The notes beneath the pieces were generated by a model. It made no database searches and was not told the origin of the DNA. It saw nothing but the letters and a program-made list of their open reading frames with translations. The position numbers and the translations under genes were made by a program. DNA of 64,000 nucleotides from Dehalococcoidia bacterium. Lineage in GTDB: Bacteria > Chloroflexota > Dehalococcoidia > SM23-28-2 > HRBIN24. The stretch lies in contig JAVVHA010000003.1 in assembly GCA_032249735.1 (NCBI GenBank), positions 58,902 to 122,901 of the forward strand, read 5' to 3'. Shown piece by piece: positions 28,397 through 38,376 of the stretch (the stretch's first letter is position 1; each line of letters starts with the position of its first letter).

Positions 28397-28993
28397 ATGA
28401 ACCTACCGGAGATGCGGGCCCGCCTGCGCCGTGACCTACACGATGAGGCCCCAGGCCAACAGCGCTGGACGGATGGCGAGCTGGACCGCCACCTCCAGCG
28501 GGCGGTGCGGGAGGCGAGCTTGGCCATTCCTAGGGAGGCGGTGGCCGAGCTGGCCGCCCCAGGTGGCCGCCAACTGGACATCTCCTCCCTGGCCGACCTA
28601 GTGAGGGTAGAGGCCGTGGAGTACCCCGTGGGGCTCTTCCCACCATCCCTGGTCCCCTTCTCCCTCTGGGGCTCCTCCCTCACCATCCTGGGGGACGTCT
28701 TCCCCAGGCCTGGCGAGCAGGTGCGCATCTATTACGGCGCCCTCCACCGTCTGGAGGAGTCCCACTCCACCCTGCCCCAGGCCCTGGAGGAGCTGGTGCT
28801 GCTGGGGGCGGCAGCATATGCCGCCCTGGAGTGGGCAGGCTACGCCGCCGACCGCATCAACGTGGGCGGGGAGGAGGTGTGGCAGCGGTTCCTCACCTGG
28901 GGCCGAGAGATGCTCTCCCAGTTCCGACAGGGCCTACAGGCCCACAGCCGCCGTTCGCCACGGGCCCACCGATTGCAGGGTGGCACGCCATAG
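28397..28993 (+). CDS. phage head-tail adaptor-like protein
   Basis: A 198-residue protein with GAGGAGG seven bases before its ATG. The start MNLPEMRARLRRDLHDE, then WTDGELDRHLQRAVREASLA, is the usual opening of phage head-completion/adaptor proteins, which form a ring between portal and tail. The middle (LVRVEAVEYPVGLFPPS, YYGALHRL) and the helical end (LEELVLLGAAAYAALEWAGY) also fit that group. No portal gene is present in the window, which makes its presence notable. Confidence 0.7.
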   Translation: MNLPEMRARLRRDLHDEAPGQQRWTDGELDRHLQRAVREASLAIPREAVAELAAPGGRQLDISSLADLVRVEAVEYPVGLFPPSLVPFSLWGSSLTILGDVFPRPGEQVRIYYGALHRLEESHSTLPQALEELVLLGAAAYAALEWAGYAADRINVGGEEVWQRFLTWGREMLSQFRQGLQAHSRRSPRAHRLQGGTP

Positions 28994-29003
28994 GAGGCCT
29001 CTT

Positions 29004-30935
29004 ATGCGCCCCCTCCATCGAGCGTTACTGGAGGCCCAGAACCGGGGGGCGGGCACGCCCTTCTTGCCCATCGTGTTCCGGAGACGGGAGGGCGGTGTGG
29101 AGAGGCTGCGCTTCACTCGCTGGTACCAAGGGAGCGAGCCCGCCGGACCCCATGCCATAGCCTCCCCTGAAGATGGCTCGCTGGTGAGGGCCCGCATCGC
29201 CGGGGGCCAGCTCCTCTACCAGAGGGTGACGTCCCCAAATCCCACCAGCGATTTCTCCTCTTGGACGGCTTTGGGGCCCGCTCACCGCGCCGTGGCCCTG
29301 GCGGCCAAAGGCCACCGCCTCCTCCTGGCCTATATCCAGAACGACGCCGTCCTAGTACGGGAGAGCAGCGACTACGGCGCCACCCTATCGGCGCCATCGG
29401 TGGTGGTCCCTGCACCCACGGGCGCCATATACCTGGCTGCAGCCCTTGGGGCGGAGGCAGAGGCAGCTATATTCCTGGCCACCTCCTCACAGGTGTCGGT
29501 GGTGAGAAAGAGCGGCGGCACTTGGGGCTCGCCTGCAGCATGGCCCCACTCCCTGGCCTCCATCAGCGGCCTGGCCGCGCACCATCAGGGGGACTACAAC
29601 CTGGTGGTGACGGGGGCCGATAGCGCAGGACAGGCCGCAGTATGGGCCTTGGCCTATGGGGACGGATATCGGTGGCCTAAGGGGACGTGGTCGCCCATGT
29701 GGGTAATCCAGGTGGCCCACGCTGGCTCGCAGGTCTTTTTCTCCTCCCCCTCTTTGGTCCTGGGCCAGGTGTATCGCCTCTGCTTCCTCGAGAGCTTCCA
29801 AGGAGTGGTCCCCTACTCCCGCGTTCACCTTACCCACATGCCCTTGGCCGCCGAGTTTTCCGATGCCTTGTGGCGGGAGCCTCTGCCCACCGATGTGGGC
29901 GAGGCCATAGCCCTGGCCATCGGGCCGGGGAGCGCCTGGCTTTCCACCCCCAGTGGCCTGTGGAACGCCCCCCTGCCTGGCCCGTCCCTGGAGGCCCAGG
30001 GTCGCCTCCTGGCCATGGAGGTGCAGGAGGAGCCCTTCGGGGGGCACATGCGTCTCCTCCTGGACGACAGCGAGGGGCTTCTGCGGACAGCCGGCCTGGT
30101 GGAGCCAGGGGTGGAGGTGGAGGTGGGCATCGGCTACCAGACGGCTGCCGGGCCCCTGGCGTCGCCCTTGCCCTGCCACTGGGTGGAGGAGGTGGTGCAC
30201 CGCTGGGAGGGAGGAAGGGCCTTGCTGGAGGTGTTGGCCCGCCCCTTCTGGTGGCTGGTGGAGACCTTCCGTGCCCGCCGCCAGTACGCCTGGGCAGAAG
30301 GGGAGGCCAACATTTTCGGCCTCCTGGCCACCATCCTGGGGAGGGCGGGCGTCCCCTTCTCTGCCCTCAGCTATTCGGGGGAGGCTGTGAACCTGCGCCC
30401 TGCCTTCGCCCTCCACCCCGGGCAGTCGGCCCTGCAAGCGGTGCGCCGCCTCTTGGCCATGGTGCCAGATGTGCTGGTGCCGGTGGGGCCATACGCCCTT
30501 CTGAAGGAGCCCCAGCTCCAGGAGCCGCCCGTCTATAGCTATGGGGATGGCCACCCCATCGTGCGGGCATGGAGGCGCCTTGAGCCGCCCCCGGCCAACC
30601 GGGTCCAGGTGTTCGGAAAGGGGGTGTTCCAGGAGGGCTTCCTTTGGGAGAGCGTGGGCCAGGTGGGCGACCGTCTGGCCCAGGTGCGGGCCCCCGAGCT
30701 CCCCACCGCTACCGACGTCCAAGGGCGTCTGGAGGCAGAGCTGGGCCGCCTGCGTCGGACGCCCATGGCCCTCCTGGAGACCCCTCCCAACTGCGGCCTC
30801 GAGCTATACGACGTGGTGGAGGTGGTAGAAACCCCAGCCTTACCCCCAGGCAGGTACAGGGTAATGGCGATAAGGACCGTCTTTAACGCGCGGCGGGGCC
30901 AATATAGGCAGACCATCTCCCTGGCCCCGCCCTGA
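29004..30935 (+). CDS. large tail/baseplate-like protein with propeller-like N-terminus
   Basis: A 643-residue protein. ATG 29004 follows TAGGAGG at a good distance; the frame is open further upstream, but that part overlaps the adaptor gene. Residues about 60-330 are made of repeated beta strands with Asp-box-like turns (VRESSDYGATLSAP) as in sialidase-type propellers. Residues about 350-643 resemble tail hub or late-control-D-type proteins (VQVFGKGVFQEGFLW, YDVVEVVETPALPPGRYRV). There is no signal peptide. It probably forms the tip of a short tail; a binding role for the propeller is inference. Confidence 0.65.
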   Translation: MRPLHRALLEAQNRGAGTPFLPIVFRRREGGVERLRFTRWYQGSEPAGPHAIASPEDGSLVRARIAGGQLLYQRVTSPNPTSDFSSWTALGPAHRAVALAAKGHRLLLAYIQNDAVLVRESSDYGATLSAPSVVVPAPTGAIYLAAALGAEAEAAIFLATSSQVSVVRKSGGTWGSPAAWPHSLASISGLAAHHQGDYNLVVTGADSAGQAAVWALAYGDGYRWPKGTWSPMWVIQVAHAGSQVFFSSPSLVLGQVYRLCFLESFQGVVPYSRVHLTHMPLAAEFSDALWREPLPTDVGEAIALAIGPGSAWLSTPSGLWNAPLPGPSLEAQGRLLAMEVQEEPFGGHMRLLLDDSEGLLRTAGLVEPGVEVEVGIGYQTAAGPLASPLPCHWVEEVVHRWEGGRALLEVLARPFWWLVETFRARRQYAWAEGEANIFGLLATILGRAGVPFSALSYSGEAVNLRPAFALHPGQSALQAVRRLLAMVPDVLVPVGPYALLKEPQLQEPPVYSYGDGHPIVRAWRRLEPPPANRVQVFGKGVFQEGFLWESVGQVGDRLAQVRAPELPTATDVQGRLEAELGRLRRTPMALLETPPNCGLELYDVVEVVETPALPPGRYRVMAIRTVFNARRGQYRQTISLAPP

Positions 30936-30947
30936 GGAGGTGGTAGC

Positions 30948-31163
30948 ATGCAGGCCCTTTGGGGCACCGTGCGCGCCTTCAACGCCACCTACTACACGGC
31001 TACCGTGCAGGTGGACGGCTCCTTGAGCGTGTGGCTGGAGGGGGTGCCGGTGGCCAGGGGCATCCCAGCGGCCGAGGTGGTGCCCGGACGTCGCTGTCTT
31101 GTCATTCTGGCGGAGCCCACCAACCCCCGCGATGGGGTTCTGGTGGCTGTCTTTCAGCCATAG
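30948..31163 (+). CDS. small OB-fold-like spike protein
   Basis: A 71-residue, beta-rich protein (GTVRAFNATYYTATVQVDGS, RRCLVILAEPTNPRDGVLVAVF). The composition resembles the OB domain of gpV-like baseplate spikes. GAGGTGGTAGC stands before the ATG. It lies 12 bases after the large tail-like gene. Confidence 0.6.
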   Translation: MQALWGTVRAFNATYYTATVQVDGSLSVWLEGVPVARGIPAAEVVPGRRCLVILAEPTNPRDGVLVAVFQP

Positions 31164-31178
31164 ATGGGGGGTGGTAGC

Positions 31179-31340
31179 ATGGACCGCCGCAGGACCCTCC
31201 GTCCTCGCATACCACCATCGGCCCGCCCGCCAAAGGGGAAGCCTCCATCGCCTATCCCCAGCAAGAGGCGGTTGGAGCTGGCCTGGCAAAGACTGGTGCG
31301 GGCAGGGGCGGAGGTGGCGGCCGTCTTCTGGGATGAGTAG
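31179..31340 (+). CDS. 53-residue basic hypothetical protein
   Basis: A small frame from ATG 31179 (an ATG at 31164 is also in frame) with GGTGG upstream. It is rich in Arg, Lys and Pro in the first half (MDRRRTLRPRIPPSARPPKG) and helical in the second (RRLELAWQRLVRAGAEVAAV). It ends 4 bases before the stop of the convergent merR gene. It is probably the last gene of the capsid operon. Confidence 0.5.
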   Translation: MDRRRTLRPRIPPSARPPKGKPPSPIPSKRRLELAWQRLVRAGAEVAAVFWDE

Positions 31341-31344
31341 GTGG

Positions 31345-31809
31345 CTAGCGACCAGTGGCCTCCCTCTCCAGACGCTGCCGCCACCGCTCAAAGGTGCGCA
31401 GCCACTCCTCCAGCTGTTCCTTCATCTCCAGGAGCTGGTCCACCTTGTTGCGGACGATCTCGTACTGGCGCTGGACCACCTCCGTAGCTCGGCGCAGTTG
31501 CTCCAACTTGACGGTGGGGGGCGCATCAGGGCGGTATTGGGCCTTCAGCTGGCGCAGGGTGTCTTGGGCGTCCACCATCTCCTTGATCTCCGCCAGACTG
31601 ACGCCCAGAAGCTGTTGTAGCTTCTTTATCTGTCTTACCCGCCAGACGTCGTCCTCAGTGTAGAGACGAAAACCGCTCTCCAGACGGGCCGGTGGCTTTA
31701 GGAGGCCCTTCTCCTCGTAAAAACGGAGGGTCCGCTGGCTGACACCAGCACGCTCCGCCACCTCGCCTATCTGGAGGTAGGCGTCCTTGGCACGAGCCAT
31801 CGAACCCAT
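31345..31809 (-). CDS. MerR-family transcriptional regulator
   Basis: A 154-residue protein with a MerR-type winged helix (YLQIGEVAERAGVSQRTLRF, YEEKGLLKP, GFRLYTEDDVWRVRQIKKLQ) and a long C-terminal dimerisation coiled coil (EVVQRQYEIVRNKVDQLLEM). It has no C-terminal cysteines, so metal sensing is unlikely. The start is ATG 31809 or the ATG at residue 4. It is convergent with the capsid operon and divergent from the gene at 32053, so either could be a target. Confidence 0.9.
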   Translation of the reverse strand: MGSMARAKDAYLQIGEVAERAGVSQRTLRFYEEKGLLKPPARLESGFRLYTEDDVWRVRQIKKLQQLLGVSLAEIKEMVDAQDTLRQLKAQYRPDAPPTVKLEQLRRATEVVQRQYEIVRNKVDQLLEMKEQLEEWLRTFERWRQRLEREATGR

Positions 31810-31831
31810 ATCCCTTCCCTGCTGATGCCCT

Positions 31832-31861
31832 ATTGTAGGGGCTATCTTACCCTGCCGTCAA
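31832..31861 (-). promoter_or_regulatory. merR promoter with overlapping palindrome
   Basis: On the minus strand TTGACG (31856-31861), an 18-base spacer and TACAAT (31832-31837). The palindrome CCCTA-TTG-TAGGG (31828-31840) covers the -10 element, a likely autoregulatory operator. Confidence 0.65.
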
Positions 31862-32052
31862 TGTAAGCCCCTTATCTGCCCCCTCTAGGGAGAGGCCAGG
31901 CTTGGGATAGCCTCCCGTGGCCCCGCTCCAGGTGAGAGATCCTTAGAACCCGCTACTGCCCTCTTGCCAGGGGACAAATATAGGTGACAGTGGTAGGTTG
32001 GACATCCTCGGCTCCCGCCTTAAGCTGGCAGGGGCCAGAGGAGGTGAAGAAT

Positions 32053-32790
32053 ATGTTGCGTCTCCTGGGCGAAGGGTGGGGAGTGGCACCGACGAGGGGC
32101 GCAAGCACCCTCCAGGTGCTCCATTACGCCCCGGGCCTAGCCTACAGCGGCGACCTAGAGCGTTCAACCCTCACCATCAACTACACTACCAAGCCAACGA
32201 CGCCCAACTACTCCGCCTCCCTCACCATCCCAGCCCCCCCTGAGGGGATAAGGGTGCTCAGGGCGGGCATACGCCTACAGCTAAACATCGTATCCAGCAA
32301 CACGTACGCCCATTATGCGGTGGAAGTCAACGGTGTGGAGGTGATGAATTCCCAGACCTCCTATGGCCAGACCTCCTATGTGCGCGCGGGGGCAGATGTG
32401 CTCCCCCCGGTGCTCGCCCTAGGCAGCCCCAACCAGGTAAGGCTCTACCTCTGGGCCGACCCCACCGGCGGCGCCTTCACGCTGGACGCCGTGGAATGCT
32501 GGATGGGGGTGGGGTCCACCCGCTATGTGATCCAAGGGGGGACGCTGCTGGCCGAGGTGTCGGGGCTGGCCTCGGTGGTGGCCGTGGTCAACAGAGTAGG
32601 CCAATATACGCCCCACTTTCGCTTCGGCCCCCCGCTGGACCACCAGCTCTACTGGCTGAAAGTAGACAGCACCGGCTCGGCGGGCCTGCCCGCCGTCTTG
32701 GCGGACCAAGGGATTCTTATCACCCTGTACACGGATTCCGACCGCGACCTGGCCTACATAGATAAGGTGTGGGTGTTGCATATGGCCTGA
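32053..32790 (+). CDS. beta-rich hypothetical protein, possible virion appendage
   Basis: A 245-residue protein; ATG 32053 is chosen because GGAGGTGAAG lies just upstream, although the frame is open from 31984. It has no signal peptide and alternates short beta strands (RLQLNIVSSNTYAHYAVEVNG, VRLYLWADPTGGAFTLDAVE). This composition suits a tail fibre or receptor-binding protein. It is separated from the capsid operon by merR. No family was recognised; the link to the island is by position only. Confidence 0.55.
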   Translation: MLRLLGEGWGVAPTRGASTLQVLHYAPGLAYSGDLERSTLTINYTTKPTTPNYSASLTIPAPPEGIRVLRAGIRLQLNIVSSNTYAHYAVEVNGVEVMNSQTSYGQTSYVRAGADVLPPVLALGSPNQVRLYLWADPTGGAFTLDAVECWMGVGSTRYVIQGGTLLAEVSGLASVVAVVNRVGQYTPHFRFGPPLDHQLYWLKVDSTGSAGLPAVLADQGILITLYTDSDRDLAYIDKVWVLHMA

Positions 32791-32823
32791 GGGATGTGGG
32801 CCATCGGGAGGCTTCCTCTATAA

Positions 32824-33510
32824 TTGGAAGGTGGGTTGCCCAGAATACTGATAGTAGAGGACGAGCCTACCCTGGCCCAGGCCCTCCGCTACAACCTGGA
32901 GCGGGAGGGCTACCGCGTGACCCTAGCCTCCCAGGGCCAGGAGGCTCTGGATGCCTTCCATCTTCGTCATCCCGACCTGGTCATCCTGGACCTCATCCTG
33001 CCGGATATGGACGGGCTGGAGGTATGCCGCGCCCTCCGCCGCCACTCCTCCGTGCCCATCCTCATCCTCACAGCCAGAGGGGAGGAGACGGACCGGGTGG
33101 TGGGACTGGAGCTGGGGGCCGATGATTACATGGTGAAGCCCTTCTCCATGCGGGAGTTGGTGGCGCGGGTGCGGGCCCTGTTGCGCCGCGCCCAGAGCTC
33201 CCCACCAGATGAGGTGCTGGTATCCTCCGACCTGCGGCTGGACCTGCGCCGTCGTGAGGCCTACCGCGGTGGCATGCCCCTCCCTCTGCGCCCCAAGGAG
33301 TTCGACCTTCTGGCATTCTTCATGCGCCACCGCGGTCGCGCCCTCAGCCGGGAGGAGATATTGACCCATGTCTGGGGGGTGGACGTCGCCGTGGACACCC
33401 GCACCGTGGACGTCCACGTCCGCTGGCTGAGGGAGAAGGTGGAAAATGTGCCCAGCAAGCCCACCCGCATCATCACCGTCCGCGGCCTCGGCTACCGGTT
33501 CGAGGGGTGA
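32824..33510 (+). CDS. phoB: OmpR/PhoB-family response regulator
   Basis: A 228-residue regulator. The receiver domain has the acidic pocket (ILIVEDEPTLAQ), the phospho-acceptor Asp in LVILDLILPDMDG, the switch Thr in ILTARGEE and the Lys in YMVKPFS. The C-terminal winged helix ends TRTVDVHVRWLREKVE...ITVRGLGYRFEG. The start is TTG 32824 or TTG 32836; TATAAT at 32819-32824 implies a very short or absent leader, which favours 32836. The partner kinase and pst genes follow, so it is probably PhoB. Confidence 0.9.
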   Translation: MEGGLPRILIVEDEPTLAQALRYNLEREGYRVTLASQGQEALDAFHLRHPDLVILDLILPDMDGLEVCRALRRHSSVPILILTARGEETDRVVGLELGADDYMVKPFSMRELVARVRALLRRAQSSPPDEVLVSSDLRLDLRRREAYRGGMPLPLRPKEFDLLAFFMRHRGRALSREEILTHVWGVDVAVDTRTVDVHVRWLREKVENVPSKPTRIITVRGLGYRFEG

Positions 33511-33519
33511 GGCCCTGAC

Positions 33520-34710
33520 ATGGCGGCAGTGCTGGTGGCGGCCTTAGTGGCCGCGGTCATCGCCCTCTATTTGGCGATGGTGGAGGGAGTAGGCCCTCTA
33601 GGCATCCTCCTCCTTCTGGCTGGGATGGGGGCTGTTTTTCTCATCCAGCTGCGGACCCGCCGTGGGCCAACGCAGGAGCCCGCAGCCAAGGACTTGACCT
33701 CCTGCCAGCGCCTCGCCCAAGCCCTGGAGGCAGCCCCCGTGCCTTTGATCGTCCTAGACAGGGAGGGGAGGGTGGAGACCCTCAATGCCGCCGCCCTTGC
33801 CCTATTAAGGCAGGAGCTGGTGGGCCAGCCCCTCGCCTGGGCCCTACCCCAGCAGACGGTGCTGGACGCCATCCACCGGGTGCGGCGTGGCCAGGGCGAG
33901 GTCCGCGCCCCAGCCACCGGCCCCGCCGGCCAGCCCCTGGAGCTGTACGCCGTCCCCCTGGATGCTGGCGGGGCCCTGGTGGCCCTTTTGGACCTGACGG
34001 AGGCCCACCGCCTGGACCAGATGCGCCGCGACCTCGTGGCCAACGTGTCCCACCAGCTGCGCACCCCCATCGCAGCCATCAAGGCCTCCCTGGAGACCCT
34101 CCAACAAGCCATGAGCCGACCCCGCATCCGCGCCTCCTTCCTAGAGAGCGCCCTGCAGGAGACCGAACGGCTGGAGAGGCTGGTGGAGGAGCTTCTGGAG
34201 CTCTCGCGGCTGGAGAGCGGGGCCGGGATCTCCCCCCAACAGGGTGTGGACGTGGGCCAGGTGGTCAAGGTGGCCACGGAGAGGGCCCAGCCCAGAGCCC
34301 AGCAAGCGGACCTCCGCCTGGAGCTGGAGGTGGCAGAGCCCCTGCCCCCCCTGTGGGCCGACCCGGAGCGGCTAGAGCGGGCGTTGCTGGAACTACTGGA
34401 CAACGCCATCAAGTTCACTTCAAGGGGCGGCAGGATACTGGTCTCCGCTCGCCCCACGGAGGAGGGCGTCCTCATCAGCGTCAGCGACACGGGCCCCGGC
34501 ATCCCGGACGAGGAGAGGCCTTACATATTCCACCGCTTCTACCGCGGCGCGGCTGGCCGCCGTCTGCCGGGGGCAGGCCTGGGCCTAGCCATCGTCAAGC
34601 ACGTGGTGGAGGCCCACGGGGGGCGGGTATGGGTGGAAGGGGGAGAGGCCCAGGGAGCCACCTTTCACATCCTACTGCCCTCCTTCCCCTTCCTATCCCC
34701 GCAGGTCTAA
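33520..34710 (+). CDS. phoR: sensor histidine kinase, PhoR-like
   Basis: A 396-residue kinase. Two N-terminal membrane helices (VLVAALVAAVIALYLAMV, GPLGILLLLAGMGAVFLI) are followed by a PAS domain (LEAAPVPLIVLDREGRVETL), the HisKA box with its phospho-His in NVSHQLRTPIAAIK, and the ATPase N box LLDNAIKFT, G1 VSDTGPGIP and G2 GAGLGLAIVKHV. The lack of a large extracellular sensor is typical of PhoR, which reads phosphate through the Pst transporter. Confidence 0.9.
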   Translation: MAAVLVAALVAAVIALYLAMVEGVGPLGILLLLAGMGAVFLIQLRTRRGPTQEPAAKDLTSCQRLAQALEAAPVPLIVLDREGRVETLNAAALALLRQELVGQPLAWALPQQTVLDAIHRVRRGQGEVRAPATGPAGQPLELYAVPLDAGGALVALLDLTEAHRLDQMRRDLVANVSHQLRTPIAAIKASLETLQQAMSRPRIRASFLESALQETERLERLVEELLELSRLESGAGISPQQGVDVGQVVKVATERAQPRAQQADLRLELEVAEPLPPLWADPERLERALLELLDNAIKFTSRGGRILVSARPTEEGVLISVSDTGPGIPDEERPYIFHRFYRGAAGRRLPGAGLGLAIVKHVVEAHGGRVWVEGGEAQGATFHILLPSFPFLSPQV

Positions 34711-34733
34711 CATTGTGGATGGGAAGGGTCTCC

Positions 34734-35465
34734 ATGGGAGACAGCGAGGCTCAGGTGAGGCCGGGCGAGGCACGGCCATCTCCTCCCCCCCTCGACCTCT
34801 TTGGGCGCCTCTTTCGTTACGTAGCCCCAGACGCTACAGAGCTGGTGCTGGTGCGCCATGGCGAGGCCGCCCCTCCCTCCTCACAGGACGCCAACTACGA
34901 CCCTCCCCTATCCGAGAAAGGGCGCCACCAAGCTCACCTCCTGGCCAAAAGGTTGGCCCAAGTGCCCATACACGCCCTCTACGCCTCCCCCCTGCGGCGG
35001 GCCCAGGAGACGGCCGCCGTCGTCTCCGACGCCATCGGCCTCCCGGTGGTCACCGTGCCCGACCTGCGGGAGGTGGACATCGATTTAGGCCAGCTGAGGG
35101 CCGCCTATGGACAGGCCGAGCGGGAGGCGGTCATCCAGGACATGGCCCGTAAGCTTTTGACCCAAGCACGCTGGGACATCCTCCCCGGATTCGAGCCTTC
35201 CCACAGCTTCCGCCTCCGCGTCTGCCGCGCCCTGGGCCACATCGTATCCCGTCATCCGGGCCAGAGGGTGGTGGTGGTCTGCCACGGCGGCGTCATCAAC
35301 ATCTACCTGAGCATCGTCCTGGACATCCCACGCGACATCTTCTTCCTGCCCGAACACACCTCCCTCACCGTGGTGCGCACCAGCGGCCAGCGAGCGGTGG
35401 TGCAGGTGGTAGGGGATCATGCCCACCTGTTGGATTATGGCCTGGAACCTTTTACGGCCTTTTAA
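34734..35465 (+). CDS. histidine phosphatase (phosphoglycerate mutase-like)
   Basis: A 243-residue protein; ATG 34734 has GGAAGGG six bases upstream. The RHG motif is in [12 protein letters not shown] and the second catalytic histidine in [15 protein letters not shown]. It belongs to the branch-1 histidine phosphatases; the substrate is unknown. Its place between phoR and pstS suggests phosphate-starvation expression. Its stop codon lies within the repeated elements before pstS. Confidence 0.88.
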   Translation: MGDSEAQVRPGEARPSPPPLDLFGRLFRYVAPDATELVLVRHGEAAPPSSQDANYDPPLSEKGRHQAHLLAKRLAQVPIHALYASPLRRAQETAAVVSDAIGLPVVTVPDLREVDIDLGQLRAAYGQAEREAVIQDMARKLLTQARWDILPGFEPSHSFRLRVCRALGHIVSRHPGQRVVVVCHGGVINIYLSIVLDIPRDIFFLPEHTSLTVVRTSGQRAVVQVVGDHAHLLDYGLEPFTAF

Positions 35466-35487
35466 CACGCCTTTACACCCCTTTAAA
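35448..35487 (+). promoter_or_regulatory. candidate Pho box: four phased direct repeats
   Basis: The unit CCTTTTA / CCTTTA starts at 35448, 35458, 35470 and 35480, that is every 10-12 bases on one helix face. PhoB/PhoP proteins bind such phased direct repeats. It ends about 50 bases before pstS. No clear -35 element is present, as in many Pho promoters. Confidence 0.5.
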
Positions 35488-35535
35488 GCTCGCCTGGCAC
35501 GCTGGGCCTTGAAGAAAGACGAAAGGAGGTGACCT

Positions 35536-36570
<1,035 letters not shown>

Positions 36571-36574
36571 GACA

Positions 36575-37489
36575 GTGACCCTGGGACGGCGAGGTCTGGG
36601 CCAGAGGCGGCTGTTGCGGATGCGCGAGGCGCCCGTCCTCGCCGTCCTCTTCTTATGCGCCTTGGCCTCTGTCCTCACCACCGTAGGCATCGTGGTAGTG
36701 CTGTTGGATGAGTCGGTGGGCTTCTTCCGCCAGGTCTCCATCGTGGAGTTTTTAACGGAGAGGCAATGGACGCCCCTGTTCGTGGAGAAGCATTTTGGCG
36801 TGCTGCCGCTGCTATCGGCCACCTTCCTTATCGCCCTACTGGCACTGGCGGTGGCGGTGCCCGTGGGGCTAGGGGCGGCCATCTACCTCAGCGAATATGC
36901 CTCCGCCCGGGTGCGGGGGGTGCTCAAGCCGGTCCTGGAGGTTCTGGCCGGTATCCCCACGGTGGTGTATGGTTACTTCGCCCTCACCTTCATCGCCCCT
37001 CAGATCCTGCAGCCCTTGGGCCAGGAGACCGTCTTCAGCGCCCTCTCGGCAGCCCTGGCCATGTCCATCATGCTGCTGCCCTTCGTCTCATCCCTGTCGG
37101 AGGACGCCATGCGGGCGGTGCCCGCCTCCCTGCGGGAGGCGGGCTACGCATTAGGCAGCAGCCGCCTCGAGGTGGCGGTGCGGGTGGTGCTTCCGGCAGC
37201 CCTCTCAGGTGTGATGGCGGCGGTGGTGCTGGCCTTGGCGCGGGCCGTAGGTGAGACCATGATCGTCACTATCGCCGCTGGCAACATGCCCAACCTCTCT
37301 TGGAACCCCTTGGAAGCCATGCAGGCCCTTCCAGCCTACATCGTGCAGGTGAGCCTGGGCGACACGCCCGCTGGCACTCTGGAGTACAAGACCATCTTCG
37401 CCGTGGGCCTGGCCCTGTTTGCCTGCACGCTGGTGCTCAACGTAGCCGCCCAATGGCTCATGGCCCGCTTCCGGGAGGTGTACGAGTGA
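36575..37489 (+). CDS. pstC: phosphate ABC transporter permease PstC
   Basis: A 304-residue membrane permease from GTG 36575 with GAGAGGTGAG upstream, four bases after pstS. Six helices are evident. The coupling loop is in [27 protein letters not shown] and the family segment [15 protein letters not shown] is present. Confidence 0.95.
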   Translation: MTLGRRGLGQRRLLRMREAPVLAVLFLCALASVLTTVGIVVVLLDESVGFFRQVSIVEFLTERQWTPLFVEKHFGVLPLLSATFLIALLALAVAVPVGLGAAIYLSEYASARVRGVLKPVLEVLAGIPTVVYGYFALTFIAPQILQPLGQETVFSALSAALAMSIMLLPFVSSLSEDAMRAVPASLREAGYALGSSRLEVAVRVVLPAALSGVMAAVVLALARAVGETMIVTIAAGNMPNLSWNPLEAMQALPAYIVQVSLGDTPAGTLEYKTIFAVGLALFACTLVLNVAAQWLMARFREVYE

Positions 37490-38376
37490 CGGACCTGGTC
37501 CTTACCCAGACAGCACTGCGGCGACGCCATCTGATGCGGCGGATAGTGGCCGCAGTGGCTGAGGCGCTATTGCGGATGGCAGCCATGGTGGGCATCGCTG
37601 CTCTGGTGTTGCTCCTGGCGGTGGTGACCCGGGACGGGTTTCACCGCCTTTCTTGGGACTTCATCACCAGCTTCCCCTCCCGTTTCCCAGAGCAGGCGGG
37701 CATCCGGGCGGCCCTCCTGGGCTCCATGTGGGTCATGGTGCTCACAACCGTCATTGCCGTGCCCCTGGGGATAGGAGCGGCCATCTATCTGGAGGAGTTC
37801 GCCCCCCGCAACTGGCTCACCAGGATCATCGAGACCAACATCAACAACCTGGCGGGGGTACCGTCCATCGTCTATGGGCTACTGGGGCTGGCCCTATTTG
37901 TGCGGGCCATGGAGTTGGGCCGCAGCATATTGGCCGGAGCCCTGACGCTGGCGTTGGTGGTGCTGCCCATCCTCATCATCTCGGCGCGTGAGGGGCTGCG
38001 CACGGTGCCTCCCAGCATCCGCGAGGCGGCCATGGCTCTGGGGGCCACCCGCTGGCAGACGGTGTGGCACCAGGTGCTGCCGGCCGCCCTGGCGCCCATG
38101 ATGACGGGGGTCATCCTGGCCCTGTCGCGGGCCATTGGCGAGACGGCCCCCCTTATCACCATCGGTGCCCTACTCTTCGTCCCCTTCGACCCGCGGGGGC
38201 CCTTGGACTCCTTCACGGTGCTTCCCATCCAGATCTTCAACTGGGTGTCTAGGCCCCAGCCGGCCTTCCATGAAGCGGCCGCAGCTGGCATCATCGTCTT
38301 GCTAACGGTGTTGTTGAGCATGAACGCCATCGCCATCGCCATCCGCTATTGGGCGGAAAGGAGGCGTCAATGGTGA
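37486..38376 (+). CDS. pstA: phosphate ABC transporter permease PstA
   Basis: A 296-residue membrane permease. GTG 37486 overlaps the pstC stop (GTGA); the longer frame to 37300 runs through pstC. The family sequence [18 protein letters not shown] and the coupling loop [20 protein letters not shown] are present. It pairs with PstC in the transporter. Confidence 0.95.
   Translation: MTDLVLTQTALRRRHLMRRIVAAVAEALLRMAAMVGIAALVLLLAVVTRDGFHRLSWDFITSFPSRFPEQAGIRAALLGSMWVMVLTTVIAVPLGIGAAIYLEEFAPRNWLTRIIETNINNLAGVPSIVYGLLGLALFVRAMELGRSILAGALTLALVVLPILIISAREGLRTVPPSIREAAMALGATRWQTVWHQVLPAALAPMMTGVILALSRAIGETAPLITIGALLFVPFDPRGPLDSFTVLPIQIFNWVSRPQPAFHEAAAAGIIVLLTVLLSMNAIAIAIRYWAERRRQW

Noticed and set aside
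26320..32790. Encapsulin operon
   Set aside because: An encapsulin would not be expected with scaffold, adaptor, tail-hub and spike-like genes, and the capsid sequence looks like the phage gp7 type rather than encapsulin.
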